23,975 nucleotides of DNA from Candidatus Gastranaerophilales bacterium (GCA_944323095.1 CALURE010000008.1:1-23975); one strand, 5' to 3'; shown: positions 8,559 to 15,708, counted from the stretch's first letter. Program-made: numbers and translations. Notes: generated by a model from the sequence alone, not told the origin.

Positions 8559-8741
8559 TAGCTTACAACTGCTTTCGAGGCGCTTTTTATTTGTCTTGCA
8601 TTAACTTTTTCTTATCATAGTGTTACCGCTTTGTTTTGTCAATGCACTCGGGTATTTTTGTCACCCCCGAAATAAATTCGGGGCAGGCTCTGAACTCGTT
8701 TCAAAATCTCAACTTGTCCCTCGCACCTCTTTTGCTTGATA
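8559..8741 (-). repeat. Copy A of promoter-bearing intergenic repeat (upstream of clpX)
   Basis: About 183 bp, closely matching copy B at 9372-9552 along its whole length, with scattered substitutions. Read on the minus strand it contains, in order: a conserved block (ATCAAGCAAAAGAGGTGCGA), a palindrome related to GTTCAGA-type repeats, a GC-rich hairpin CCCCGAA-N5-TTCGGGG (8665-8683), a sigma-70 promoter, and a 5' untranslated part ending GTAAGCTA just before the clpX ATG. No coding potential is seen. Because it fills nearly the whole clpP-clpX gap, it is both repeat and regulatory region. Confidence 0.9.
8614..8642 (-). promoter_or_regulatory. Sigma-70 promoter of clpX
   Basis: Minus strand: a perfect -35 TTGACA (8637-8642), a 17-base spacer and -10 TATGAT (8614-8619). 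The predicted start near 8607 gives a ~60-base leader. The same boxes and spacing occur in the clpP copy, and the spacer ends in GGTAACAC in both. Confidence 0.85.
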
Positions 8742-8755
8742 AACTTTCTTAATTG

Positions 8756-9346
8756 CTATTTTATTGCATCTCTTGACACAACTTTATCTATCATACCATA
8801 TTCAAGTGCTTCTGCAGGTGTCATGATATAATCTCGATCAGTATCTTTTTCAATTTTCTTAATTGACTGGCCTGTATTAGAAGCAAGAATTTCGTTCAAA
8901 GATTTTTTAATTCTGATAATTTCTGCAGCCTGAATTTCAATATCGGTAGCCTGCCCCTGAGCACCGCCTAAAGGCTGGTGAATTAATACACGAGAATGCG
9001 GCAAAGCCATTCTCTTACCTTTAGTTCCTGAAGAAAGTAAAAATGCACCCATAGAAGCAGCCTGCCCCAGACAAATTGTAGAAACATCAGCTCTGATATG
9101 CTGCATTGTATCATATATTGCAAAACCTGCAGTTACAGAACCTCCAGGGCTATTAATGTAAAGCATAATATCCTTCTCAGGATTTTCGCTATCAAGCAGT
9201 AACAATTGGGCAACAACCAAATTTGCAACCATATCGTCAATAGGAGTTCCTAAAAATATAATTCTCTCTCTCAACAATCTTGAAAAAATATCAAAGGAAC
9301 GTTCTCCTCTGCTTGATTGCTCTATTACTACAGGTACAAAGCTCAT
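8756..9346 (-). CDS. clpP: ClpP, ATP-dependent protease proteolytic subunit
   Basis: A 196-residue serine peptidase that forms the double-heptamer chamber of ClpXP/ClpAP. The catalytic triad is complete: S98 in GQAASMGAFLL, H123 in RVLIHQPLGG, and D172 in TDRDYIMTPAEA. The oxyanion-forming INSPGGSVTAG is also present. The N-terminus (MSFVPVVIEQSSRGERSFDIFSRLLRERIIFLG) is the standard one, with no added extension. The ATG follows GAAAGGA. It lies between tig and clpX on the same strand, with its own promoter in repeat copy B. It matches housekeeping ClpP throughout, with no sign of being one of the inactive cyanobacterial ClpR-like paralogues. Confidence 0.98.
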   Translation of the reverse strand: MSFVPVVIEQSSRGERSFDIFSRLLRERIIFLGTPIDDMVANLVVAQLLLLDSENPEKDIMLYINSPGGSVTAGFAIYDTMQHIRADVSTICLGQAASMGAFLLSSGTKGKRMALPHSRVLIHQPLGGAQGQATDIEIQAAEIIRIKKSLNEILASNTGQSIKKIEKDTDRDYIMTPAEALEYGMIDKVVSRDAIK

Positions 9347-9371
9347 TTCTAATCCTTTCTTTTTTTTAACT

Positions 9372-9552
9372 TAGCTTACGACTGCATTCGAAGCGCTTTT
9401 ATTTTGTCTTGCATTAACTGTTTTATCATAGTGTTACCACTTTATTCTGTCAATGCACTCGGGGACTCTAGTCATCCCCGAAATAAATTCGGGGCAGGCT
9501 CTGAACTTGTTTCAGGATCCCAACTTGTCCCTCGCACCTCTTTTGCTTGATA
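9372..9552 (-). repeat. Copy B of promoter-bearing intergenic repeat (upstream of clpP)
   Basis: The counterpart of copy A at 8559-8741, with the same order of elements: conserved block, GTTCAGAGCCTG palindrome region, hairpin CCCCGAA-N5-TTCGGGG (9476-9494), TTGACA/TATGAT promoter and GTAAGCTA end. It fills most of the tig-clpP gap. The match includes the untranslated leader, so the unit was duplicated as regulatory DNA together with its transcribed leader. Confidence 0.9.
9425..9453 (-). promoter_or_regulatory. Sigma-70 promoter of clpP
   Basis: Minus strand: TTGACA (9448-9453), a 17-base spacer and TATGAT (9425-9430). The predicted start near 9418 gives a ~70-base leader to the clpP ATG. 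The boxes are identical to those before clpX. No CIRCE-type heat-shock operator is seen in or near it. Confidence 0.85.
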
Positions 9553-9571
9553 ATTGTTTTTCTTTTTTACT

Positions 9572-9606
9572 TAGCTTACAACTGCTTTTGAGGTACTTTT
9601 TATTTT
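9572..9606 (-). repeat. Copy C, partial: leader end of the same repeat
   Basis: About 35 bp repeats only the leader end of the unit (minus strand AAAAAGTACCTCAAAAGCAG followed by TTGTAAGCTA). It sits 20 bases upstream of copy B, between it and the tig terminator. It has no promoter boxes. It looks like the remnant of a third unit left after tandem duplication and deletion. Confidence 0.75.
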
Positions 9607-9642
9607 TAATTTTATTGTACAACTTTAAATAATATTAATCAA

Positions 9643-9671
9643 ATATGTGCCGTTGTAAATACGGCACATAT
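9643..9671 (-). terminator. Hairpin terminator downstream of tig
   Basis: A perfect 11-bp stem (9643-9653 ATATGTGCCGT with 9661-9671) has a 7-base loop, 17 bases past the tig stop. The T-run that follows on the minus strand is poor (TTGATTAATATT), so termination may be partial or Rho-assisted. The strong stem and position make a terminator the likeliest role. Confidence 0.6.
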
Positions 9672-9688
9672 ATTAATTTTAAAAAATT

Positions 9689-10981
9689 TTACTTAATTTC
9701 AACTTTGTTGTTTTCCATTAAGAAATCACGGACTTTGTCATTCATAGCCTGTTGTGAAACAGAAGCAATAACCTGCGGATTTTGACCAATCTGCTTAATC
9801 AAATCCTGCGGCTGAAGCCCGTATGCCGCTCCGAGCTGAGCAAACTTTTTCTCTAAATCTTTTTGTTCCAGTTTGATTTTTTCTTCCTTTGCAATTTTAT
9901 CTATAACAAGAGAATTTTTAATCCTTACTTTTGCATCTTCATTAAGATTTTTGAGCAATTCATCTTCACCCTGAGATTTTACGAGTGCATCCCAGTTAAT
10001 TCCCTGCGCTGCAAGTCTCTGTTTATATTCTTCTTTTAAAGAAGCAGCTTCTCTGTCAATCATTGACTGCGGAATATCAACTTTAGAAGCATCAATAACT
10101 GCTTTAAAAACTTCATTTTCCGAATTCATTTTATTTGTTCTGCTTCTCTGGTCTTCAAGATACTTTTGAATATCTGCTTTCAAGTCATCAACCGTTTTGA
10201 AAGGTCCGACTTTTTGAGCAAATTCATCATTAAGTTCAGGTAATTTTCTCTCTTTAATTTCATTAATTTTAATTTTAAATGTAGCAGGCTGTCCTTTTAA
10301 TTTTTCATCATGATAGTCTGCCGGAAAATCAACTTTAATTTCAAATTCATCATTCAAATTTTTCCCTACGATTTGTTCTGCAAATCCGGGGATAAAATTA
10401 GAGTGAGCTAAATCAAGCGGATAATTTTTACCGTCTCCGCCTTTAATTTTTTCACCGTTAGAATATCCTTCAAAATCAATTACTGCAATATCTGTATCTT
10501 TTGCAGGTCTGTCAATAACAGTAATTTGTTCACTGTGTTGATTAAGCAGATTATCAATTGATTTTTGAACACCATCATCAGCAATCGGAGAATCTTTAAC
10601 TTCAACCGTCAAACCTTTATACTGGCCTAAAGTTACATCAGGTCTCAATTCGGCTCTTGCCGTAACCGTTAAATCTTCACCCATATTAAAATTATAATTT
10701 GTAATATAAGGCTGTGCGATTATGTCTAAATTGTTATCGACAACAGCCTGATTAATTGCTTTAGGCATTAAATTTTCAATAGCTTCCTGCTTAATTCTTT
10801 CAGTACCGACATGTCTTTCAACAACTGAGCGTGGAGCTTTGCCTTTTCTAAAACCGTCAATATTAACATACTGCGAAATTTTATGAACAGCTTTATTATA
10901 AGCATCAGCTGCATCTTTTGCAGGAATAGTAATATTCAACTTAACAACATTTTCTTTTTCATTTTCTAAAGTAACTTTCAT
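9689..10981 (-). CDS. tig: Trigger factor (ribosome-associated chaperone/PPIase)
   Basis: A 430-residue trigger factor that binds the ribosome exit tunnel near L23 and shields nascent chains. The N-terminal ribosome-binding domain has the signature GFRKGKAPRSVVE at residues 43-55. A FKBP-type PPIase domain follows at about 150-245 (DIAVIDFEGYSNGEKI..., NFIPGFAEQIVGKNLNDEFEIKVDFP). The helical C-terminal chaperone arms run from about 255 to 430 (LPELNDEFAQKVGPFKTVDDLKADI...). Length is normal (E. coli 432). The ATG follows AAGGA. It heads the tig-clpP-clpX cluster but is separated from clpP by a hairpin and repeat DNA, so the three are probably separate transcription units with some read-through. 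Confidence 0.97.
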   Translation of the reverse strand: MKVTLENEKENVVKLNITIPAKDAADAYNKAVHKISQYVNIDGFRKGKAPRSVVERHVGTERIKQEAIENLMPKAINQAVVDNNLDIIAQPYITNYNFNMGEDLTVTARAELRPDVTLGQYKGLTVEVKDSPIADDGVQKSIDNLLNQHSEQITVIDRPAKDTDIAVIDFEGYSNGEKIKGGDGKNYPLDLAHSNFIPGFAEQIVGKNLNDEFEIKVDFPADYHDEKLKGQPATFKIKINEIKERKLPELNDEFAQKVGPFKTVDDLKADIQKYLEDQRSRTNKMNSENEVFKAVIDASKVDIPQSMIDREAASLKEEYKQRLAAQGINWDALVKSQGEDELLKNLNEDAKVRIKNSLVIDKIAKEEKIKLEQKDLEKKFAQLGAAYGLQPQDLIKQIGQNPQVIASVSQQAMNDKVRDFLMENNKVEIK

Positions 10982-11020
10982 CTCTTTTTCCTTATAAATT
11001 AATTAATACATCTGCTATTA

Positions 11021-11048
11021 ATCATATCTCAAAAAAGAATTTGTGCAA
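11021..11048 (-). promoter_or_regulatory. Candidate tig promoter
   Basis: Minus strand: TTGCAC (11043-11048), a 16-base spacer and TATGAT (11021-11026). The predicted start near 11014 leaves a ~33-base leader carrying the AAGGA ribosome site. It lies immediately past the terminator of the upstream pilin-like gene. Confidence 0.6.
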
Positions 11049-11053
11049 GTAAT

Positions 11054-11093
11054 AAAAAGGCGGAAAGTATTCAAATAAAAAACTTCCACCTTT
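11054..11093 (-). terminator. Rho-independent terminator of the pilin-like gene
   Basis: On the minus strand, AAAGGTGGAAGT (11082-11093) pairs with ACTTTCCGCCTTT (11056-11068) through about 12 pairs, with one G-U and one bulged base. A T-run (TTTTTATT) follows. It starts 20 bases past the stop at 11114. Confidence 0.75.
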
Positions 11094-11113
11094 AAAATAT
11101 AATAGTAAAACAA

Positions 11114-12258
11114 TTAATACTTCATTTCCCAACCCTGTTTGACAATATAATAGAAACAATATAAAGATGACAAAGCATTGGAACTGTCATTACTATTCAC
11201 AATATTTTTACATCCAGAATTAATTTCTTCATAGCTACCAGCTTTAAAAAGTTCATTTACAAATTCAGAATAAAATCCGTTATAATAAGGTATTGTCCCA
11301 TTTGGGCCAAAGTCAAGAATATATCTATCTAAACCCCATACATTTGGAGCCTTTTCGCCATTAACATCTGTATATATAAACCCTGATGCAGAATCACTAG
11401 CAAAAGAAATAAAAGAACCATCCGCCAAAATATAGCCCATATTATTAGTTGATATACCAGAAATATCATTTAATGACTGCTTAAACTTAGTATTTTCAGA
11501 TACTTCTGTTAAATTAAAGAATTTAGCATATTTTTCTTGATCTATATCAATAGATATAGACACTACTGATGGAATACCCGGGAAGGAAATATCTGTATCC
11601 TTACAGCTGACAACAACAGACGAATTACATAAATCGTCAATGTTTTCATTCGCAAGAATATATTTAAAATTATTTGATAAAACATTTACGACTCTTTTCA
11701 ATTGTGTAACATAAACTTTTTTTCTGTAATTAGCCATTAATGAAGGCATGGTTAATGCTGCCACAACTCCGATAATACCTAATGTTATCAAGACTTCAGC
11801 TAACGTAAACGCGGGTTTCTTTTTTAGTGAAGGGGTGAAATGTGAAGCGAGTTTTTCTGCTTCCCTCTCTTGGTGGAGGTATTGAGTGAGAGGGTTGTTA
11901 TTCAGGTCATGCTGAACGTCAGATTGCCCTCTCCTATGGGAGAGTGCGTAGGGTGGGATAAGCGAAGCGTTCCCACCAGAATGATTATTGGAAGATAGGT
12001 GGGTAGGAGGATTGGAAGATTGGCTGGTTAATGTAAATAGCTTACCCTCATACCTTCTTAGCTTCTTTTCTTCAAAATAAGAATGAGATTCTGAAACAAG
12101 TTCAGAATGACAGAATAACCTCTCCCTTAAAACCTCACCCGATAGAGGGAAAAATTTTACGATACTTCCTGCTGACCTAAATAATTTTCGCCAAATCCCT
12201 TGTGGAGAAGCTAGTAGCGCCCCCCCCCCGACGACTTAATTCTTGTTAATTCTTGCAT
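11114..12258 (-). CDS. Type IV pilin-like protein; ATG out of frame across a G10 tract
   Basis: The conserved part reads KKKPA|FTLAEVLITLGIIGVVAALTMP, a class III signal with Ala instead of Gly at -1 and Glu at +5, then an extracellular domain with DVNGEKAPNVWGLDRYILDF and the C-terminus GWEMKY. The only in-frame start near this signal is a TTG (11789-11791) inside the transmembrane helix, which would remove the processing site. The frame is open far upstream to 12235. A well-formed start (promoter, AAAGGAGA, ATG at 12256-12258, MQELTRIKSS) lies just beyond but reads into a stop at 12211-12213, because of a run of ten G's (12220-12229 on plus as C's). One more G, or two fewer, joins ATG and pilin into 381 codons with a ~150-residue leader and a ~231-residue mature protein. 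Either a phase-variable gene in OFF state or an assembly error in the tract; the pilin part is a real gene. Confidence 0.75.
11826..12218 (-). repeat. Mosaic of palindromic repeats inside the prepilin leader
   Basis: This 5' part of the pilin-like gene is built of short palindromes: 11863-11894 (CCCTCTC..GAGAGGG, 7 bp), 11929-11944 (CTCTCC-N4-GGAGAG), 11952-11977 (GGTGGGA-N12-TCCCACC) and 12088-12108 (ATTCTGAA-ACAAG-TTCAGAAT). A weaker CCTCT/AGAGG pair lies at 12119-12148. The GGTGGGA and ATTCTGAA types resemble dispersed repeats I know from many bacterial genomes, and the latter recurs in this window. Despite this, the pilin reading frame has no stop through the whole block. Base use is visibly richer in G and C than the flanking genes. 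Confidence 0.8.
12220..12229 (-). repeat. Homopolymer G10 tract at the 5' end of the pilin-like gene
   Basis: Ten C's on the plus strand give ten G's in the coding sense, about 30 bases after the ATG at 12258. It is by far the longest G/C run in this AT-rich window. Tract lengths of 8 or 11 bring the ATG into the pilin frame; ten does not. Such tracts are classic slipped-strand contingency sites, and also frequent sequencing-error sites. Confidence 0.9.
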
Positions 12259-12262
12259 TCTT

Positions 12263-12294
12263 GCTCTCCTTTTGTTATGTACATTTAAATTATA
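12263..12294 (-). promoter_or_regulatory. Promoter -10 and ribosome site of the pilin-like gene
   Basis: Minus strand: TATAAT (12289-12294) with no clear -35, a start expected near 12282, then AAAGGAGAGC (12263-12272) placed at good distance from the ATG at 12258. These signals support 12258, not the internal TTG, as the true start. Confidence 0.65.
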
Positions 12295-12327
12295 ACAAAA
12301 TTTGTAAAAAAATAAACCCCTGTTTTG

Positions 12328-12336
12328 TGATATAAT
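12328..12336 (+). promoter_or_regulatory. Extended -10 promoter, leaderless start of the DUF374 gene
   Basis: TGATATAAT is a perfect extended -10 that ends 7 bases before the ATG at 12344. Transcription should begin at or within a base or two of the ATG, giving a leaderless message, and no Shine-Dalgarno is present. It is divergent to the pilin-like gene promoter 35-40 bases away. Confidence 0.6.
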
Positions 12337-12343
12337 CAAAAGC

Positions 12344-13024
12344 ATGGTTAGACTTATAAATGACAGTAATATTAAAATATTAACTAACACAGCTTATACA
12401 ATACTCAGGCTGCAGGAAAAATTTACACATATCGAAAATTATAACCATCCTGAAACACCTGCATGCGTTTTTGCTATGTGGCATGCAAATCAGTTTCTTG
12501 TCCATGGTATAAAAAACAGGGCACATTTGAGCATACTTATAAGTAATTCTATTGACGGACAAATAGTTGCAGATGTATGCGAAAACTGGGGATTTAAGGT
12601 TATCAGAGGTTCATCCGGTAAAAAAGGTTCTGTTGAATCTACAATGCAGATGATTTCAAGATTAAAAGAAGGAGAAAGCGTAGCTGTCATGGTTGACGGC
12701 CCCCACGGACCTTTGCATAAAGTAAAAAACGGAGCCATAAAAGTAGCACAAATGTCAGGGGCACCGATTATTCCTGTTACATGGTTTTCACCCCAGAAAA
12801 CATTTATAAGCCTGCCCTCCTGGGACAAAATGAAAACACCTTGCGGGAAATGTAATATTTTAAATATTTACGGCGAACCGATATACGTAAAACATGATGC
12901 ATCTGATGATGAGCTGGCATCTGTCAAAGAAAATATAAAAACACAGCTTGAAAGTCTTGATAAATCAGCACCTGAAATCTATAAGGAGGCTTTGAAAAAT
13001 AACTTATGGAATCAAAAAGATTAA
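12344..13024 (+). CDS. Lysophospholipid acyltransferase-like protein, DUF374 family
   Basis: A 226-residue protein of the DUF374 branch of the LPLAT superfamily (membrane-associated acyl transfer to lipids or lipid A-like acceptors). The conserved core is clear: MWHANQFLVHG at about 44-54 with the candidate catalytic His, then ILISNSIDGQIVADVCENWG, FKVIRGSSGKKGSVESTM, and VAVMVDGPHGPLHKVKNGAIKVAQMSGAPIIPVTWF. There is no signal peptide or clear membrane helix; membrane binding would be peripheral. The ATG is chosen because it directly follows a perfect extended -10. The 3' end overlaps the nitrilase gene by 19 bases and carries that gene's AGGAGG, so the two are co-translated. The acceptor is unknown; envelope lipid is the likeliest, given the neighbouring DD-peptidase. 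Confidence 0.88.
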   Translation: MVRLINDSNIKILTNTAYTILRLQEKFTHIENYNHPETPACVFAMWHANQFLVHGIKNRAHLSILISNSIDGQIVADVCENWGFKVIRGSSGKKGSVESTMQMISRLKEGESVAVMVDGPHGPLHKVKNGAIKVAQMSGAPIIPVTWFSPQKTFISLPSWDKMKTPCGKCNILNIYGEPIYVKHDASDDELASVKENIKTQLESLDKSAPEIYKEALKNNLWNQKD

Positions 13025-13824
13025 ATATTTATGCTATCCAGATGAATTCTAAGATAGCTGATAAAAAAGCAAACTTTAACAAAGTTGAGACTTTAACAAA
13101 CAGGGATGTTAATAACGACGCTGATATAATAGTTTTGCCGGAAGTATGGACTGTTGGCTGGGCTCCGAAATATTTTCAAGAAAGCGCCGAAGAACTCAAT
13201 AAAAGTGAAACAATAAAATTTCTGTCAGATATTGCCAGAAAATATTCAAGCTGGGTTATCGGCGGGAGTTTTATCCTTAAATCGGAAAATGATTTTTTTA
13301 ATACCTGTCCTGTATTAAACAGAGAAGGCAAATTGATTACACTATATTCTAAAAATCATCTTTTTTCTTATTACGGATGTGATGAAGGCAAGTATGTAAA
13401 AAAGGGAAAAAATCCTGTACTTGTTGACATTGATGGTATAAAAACAGGGCTTACAATATGCTATGACATACGATTTCCGGAGATTTACCGCTCCTACAGA
13501 AAAGCTGGAGCTGATTTATTTATAAACTGCGCCGCATGGGGACTTAAAAAACCGGTTCCCTGGGAGAGTATGACAAGATGCAGAGCCGTTGAAAACCAGA
13601 CATTTATGGTTGCTCTAACACAATCCGGTTTTATTGAAAATGATGAGTGGAATATTGGACATTCAAGAATTATTGATTACAAGGGCGAAACAATTTCTGA
13701 AATTAAGGATCAAAAAGAAGGTGCGATGCACGCGGTATTAGAATTTGCTCCTATGTACGATTTCAGAGAAAAATGTACCTGTTTAAAAGATATAAAAGAA
13801 AATTATGAGGTTGTATGTGCATGA
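13006..13824 (+). CDS. Carbon-nitrogen hydrolase (nitrilase superfamily, omega-amidase-like)
   Basis: A 272-residue cytoplasmic amidohydrolase with the full nitrilase triad: E46 (VLPEVWTVGW), K116 (YSKNHLFSYYG) and C152 (LTICYDIRFPE). The pattern CYDIRFPEIYR and the size fit the Nit2/YafV group, which hydrolyses alpha-keto acid amides such as 2-oxoglutaramate in metabolite repair. Other simple amides are possible. AGGAGG lies about 16 bases before the ATG, longer than ideal, inside the preceding gene. It overlaps the upstream gene by 19 bases and the downstream dacB-like gene by up to 10, so it is the middle of a tight three-gene operon. Family certain, substrate inferred. Confidence 0.9.
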   Translation: MESKRLNIYAIQMNSKIADKKANFNKVETLTNRDVNNDADIIVLPEVWTVGWAPKYFQESAEELNKSETIKFLSDIARKYSSWVIGGSFILKSENDFFNTCPVLNREGKLITLYSKNHLFSYYGCDEGKYVKKGKNPVLVDIDGIKTGLTICYDIRFPEIYRSYRKAGADLFINCAAWGLKKPVPWESMTRCRAVENQTFMVALTQSGFIENDEWNIGHSRIIDYKGETISEIKDQKEGAMHAVLEFAPMYDFREKCTCLKDIKENYEVVCA

Positions 13825-15167
13825 AAAATTTAGGTCAAATTTTACTAACTTTAATATTATTATTAACTTTCCAAACCGTATCATACCCTGCAGAAATTGA
13901 CAGAACAATATCAAAATCAGGTATAAATAAAGGAGCTGTTTCGGTGTCTGTCAAAGATATTCAAACAGGAACTTGTGTCTACTCCCTGAATGAAACACAG
14001 CCTGTCATGCCGGCATCAACGTTAAAAATAATTACCGCCAGTGCAGCTGTTGACACACTTGGTAAAGATTACAAATTTGCGACAAAATTATACAAAAATA
14101 CTAATAACGAACTTATTTTGAAACTCGGAGCAGATCCTTTTCTTTCCTCATCAAACTTGAATAATCTGCTTAGCAAAGCTTATGAGAAAAAAATAATTTC
14201 TCCAAAATCTATATATATTGACGACTATATTTTCGACAGCACTGAATGGGGAGAAGGCTGGCAGTGGGATGATGAGCTTAATACTTTGATGCCAAAATTC
14301 AGTTCTTATAACATTGATAAAAACCTGCTTAATATTATTGTGTCGCCGACTGTTATGAATGCTCCGGCAAATGTCTATACTACAAAATTTTATCCGGTTT
14401 CTTTTATGAACCTTGTTACTACCGCGAAAACAAATGACATCAAGCTAAGTAAAAATAACAATATACCTAAAAATATGATTACAATAGAAGGTACGGTAAA
14501 CAAGCAGACAAATATGCAAATTCCGGTTGAGTCCCCCAAAATGTACTTTATCTTACGGCTTGAAGATGCTATACGTTCTGCAAAAATAGAGTACTACGGG
14601 AAATTCGTACAGAAAAAAACACCACCATCAAATGTTTACCTTGTATCAGAAATAAATCATCCGCTTAATGATGCTTTAGAAGAAATATTTATTAAAAGCA
14701 ACAATCTTATGGCAGAAACAATATTCAAACTTGCCGGCGCAAAATTTGCAAATAACACAGGTTCTTTAGAAAACTCGCAGAAAATGCTGAATGCATATTT
14801 TCAAAAACTTGGTCTTAATTCGCAAGACATAAAAATAGTTGATGGAAGCGGAGTCTCTAAAAACAATATAATAACAACAGATTTTATGACAAATTTTCTG
14901 GTAAAACAGGCAAATAATGATGAATTTAAAAATTTACTTCCTACAGCGGGTGAAGGGACACTCAAAAACAGAATGCTTTATTTTAAAGACAATTTAAAGG
15001 CTAAAACCGGAACACTCTCGGATGTTAGCGGAATTGCAGGATATATAACTTCAAGAAACGGGAAAACATACGCTTTTGATATCATGATAAATGATGCGAA
15101 ATCAAAACCGTCAGAAAAAAAATCTCTTGAAGAATATATATTGCGGGATATCTTTGCAAATTATTAA
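13815..15167 (+). CDS. dacB: D-alanyl-D-alanine carboxypeptidase/endopeptidase, PBP4 (S13) family
   Basis: A 450-residue exported penicillin-binding protein of peptidase family S13, which trims or cleaves D-Ala bonds in peptidoglycan in the periplasm. A signal peptide (MKNLGQILLTLILLLTFQTVSYPA) starts at the second Met; ATG at 13815 or 13821 could be used, and the latter gives a cleaner signal. Active-site motifs are SxxK as S68-T-L-K71 (MPASTLKIITA), SxN as SNN 295-297 and KTG 397-399 (LKAKTGTLSDVSG). The residues between the first two motifs hold the large insertion typical of the family. It overlaps the nitrilase stop, and its own stop overlaps the convergent membrane-protein gene by 4 bases. 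Confidence 0.93.
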   Translation: MCMKNLGQILLTLILLLTFQTVSYPAEIDRTISKSGINKGAVSVSVKDIQTGTCVYSLNETQPVMPASTLKIITASAAVDTLGKDYKFATKLYKNTNNELILKLGADPFLSSSNLNNLLSKAYEKKIISPKSIYIDDYIFDSTEWGEGWQWDDELNTLMPKFSSYNIDKNLLNIIVSPTVMNAPANVYTTKFYPVSFMNLVTTAKTNDIKLSKNNNIPKNMITIEGTVNKQTNMQIPVESPKMYFILRLEDAIRSAKIEYYGKFVQKKTPPSNVYLVSEINHPLNDALEEIFIKSNNLMAETIFKLAGAKFANNTGSLENSQKMLNAYFQKLGLNSQDIKIVDGSGVSKNNIITTDFMTNFLVKQANNDEFKNLLPTAGEGTLKNRMLYFKDNLKAKTGTLSDVSGIAGYITSRNGKTYAFDIMINDAKSKPSEKKSLEEYILRDIFANY

Positions 15168-15583
15168 GCCTGCTTATTTCCGCACATAACAGAACCGAGA
15201 GTACCTATAACAGCACCTATGGCTGCAAGTATAATAGCAGTCTGTAATCTTGCCTTAGGTAAAAAGCCCTTAATATTTTTGTAAGAATCTTTAAGTTCAG
15301 GAGATTGAAGCAGTTCTGCCAGTTTTCTTTCAGCAGTATTATTTTTAAGAGCTTCGCTTATAGTTTTTCTGGCATCTTTTAATTTTTGAAAAGCCGTTTT
15401 ATGTACCTTGTCAGATTTTGCAAGAAGCTTTGTGTTAATAGATTTTTCAAACACGTCCGGCTTCTGGGTTAAAAGCTGTTCAAGATTATACTTTCGCGGA
15501 GCGAGAGTATAACCAACGGCTGCACCGGTAATTCCTGAAACAAGACCGACTTCGGCAGGTGAAACAGAAGTATAACGATCCAT
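15164..15583 (-). CDS. Small membrane protein of unknown function
   Basis: I do not recognise the family. The open frame reaches 15649, but AGGAGG sits 7 bases before the ATG at 15583 (MDRYTSVSPAEVG), so I use that start, giving 139 residues. It has a glycine-rich hydrophobic segment near the N-terminus (AEVGLVSGITGAAVGYTLAP), a basic helical middle (about 30-105, KLAELLQS, KLKDARKTISEAL) and a second hydrophobic segment at the end (TAIILAAIGAVIGTLGSVMCG). It is likely a two-pass inner-membrane hairpin. It lies convergent to dacB with a 4-base overlap of stops and divergent from the glycosyltransferase. The ribosome site makes it credible. Confidence 0.75.
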   Translation of the reverse strand: MDRYTSVSPAEVGLVSGITGAAVGYTLAPRKYNLEQLLTQKPDVFEKSINTKLLAKSDKVHKTAFQKLKDARKTISEALKNNTAERKLAELLQSPELKDSYKNIKGFLPKARLQTAIILAAIGAVIGTLGSVMCGNKQA

Positions 15584-15708
15584 AATTAAACCTCCTATAC
15601 TCTTAATAAACACTAACCTATATATATATTTAAACTCTTTTTGAAGCATTTTTGTTGAAAATTTGTAACAGAATTTACATGTCGTAACAATTCGTAAATT
15701 TTAATGAA

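Noticed and set aside
8665..8683. CCCCGAA-N5-TTCGGGG hairpins (also 9476-9494) as terminators
   Set aside because: The stems are short and no T-run follows on either strand. They are part of the repeat unit upstream of the promoters.
8548..9688. CIRCE-type (HrcA) heat-shock operator in the clp gaps
   Set aside because: GAGTGC occurs near the promoters, but the TTAGCACTC-N9-GAGTGCTAA inverted repeat is absent.
11114..11791. Pilin-like gene starting at the TTG at 11791
   Set aside because: This start falls inside the hydrophobic helix after the FTLAEV processing signal, which would remove the secretion signal. The true coding frame clearly extends upstream.
15584..15649. Longer form of the small membrane protein (MLQKEFKYIYRL...)
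   Set aside because: AGGAGG sits inside this extension at ideal spacing for the ATG at 15583, so the extension is most likely untranslated leader.
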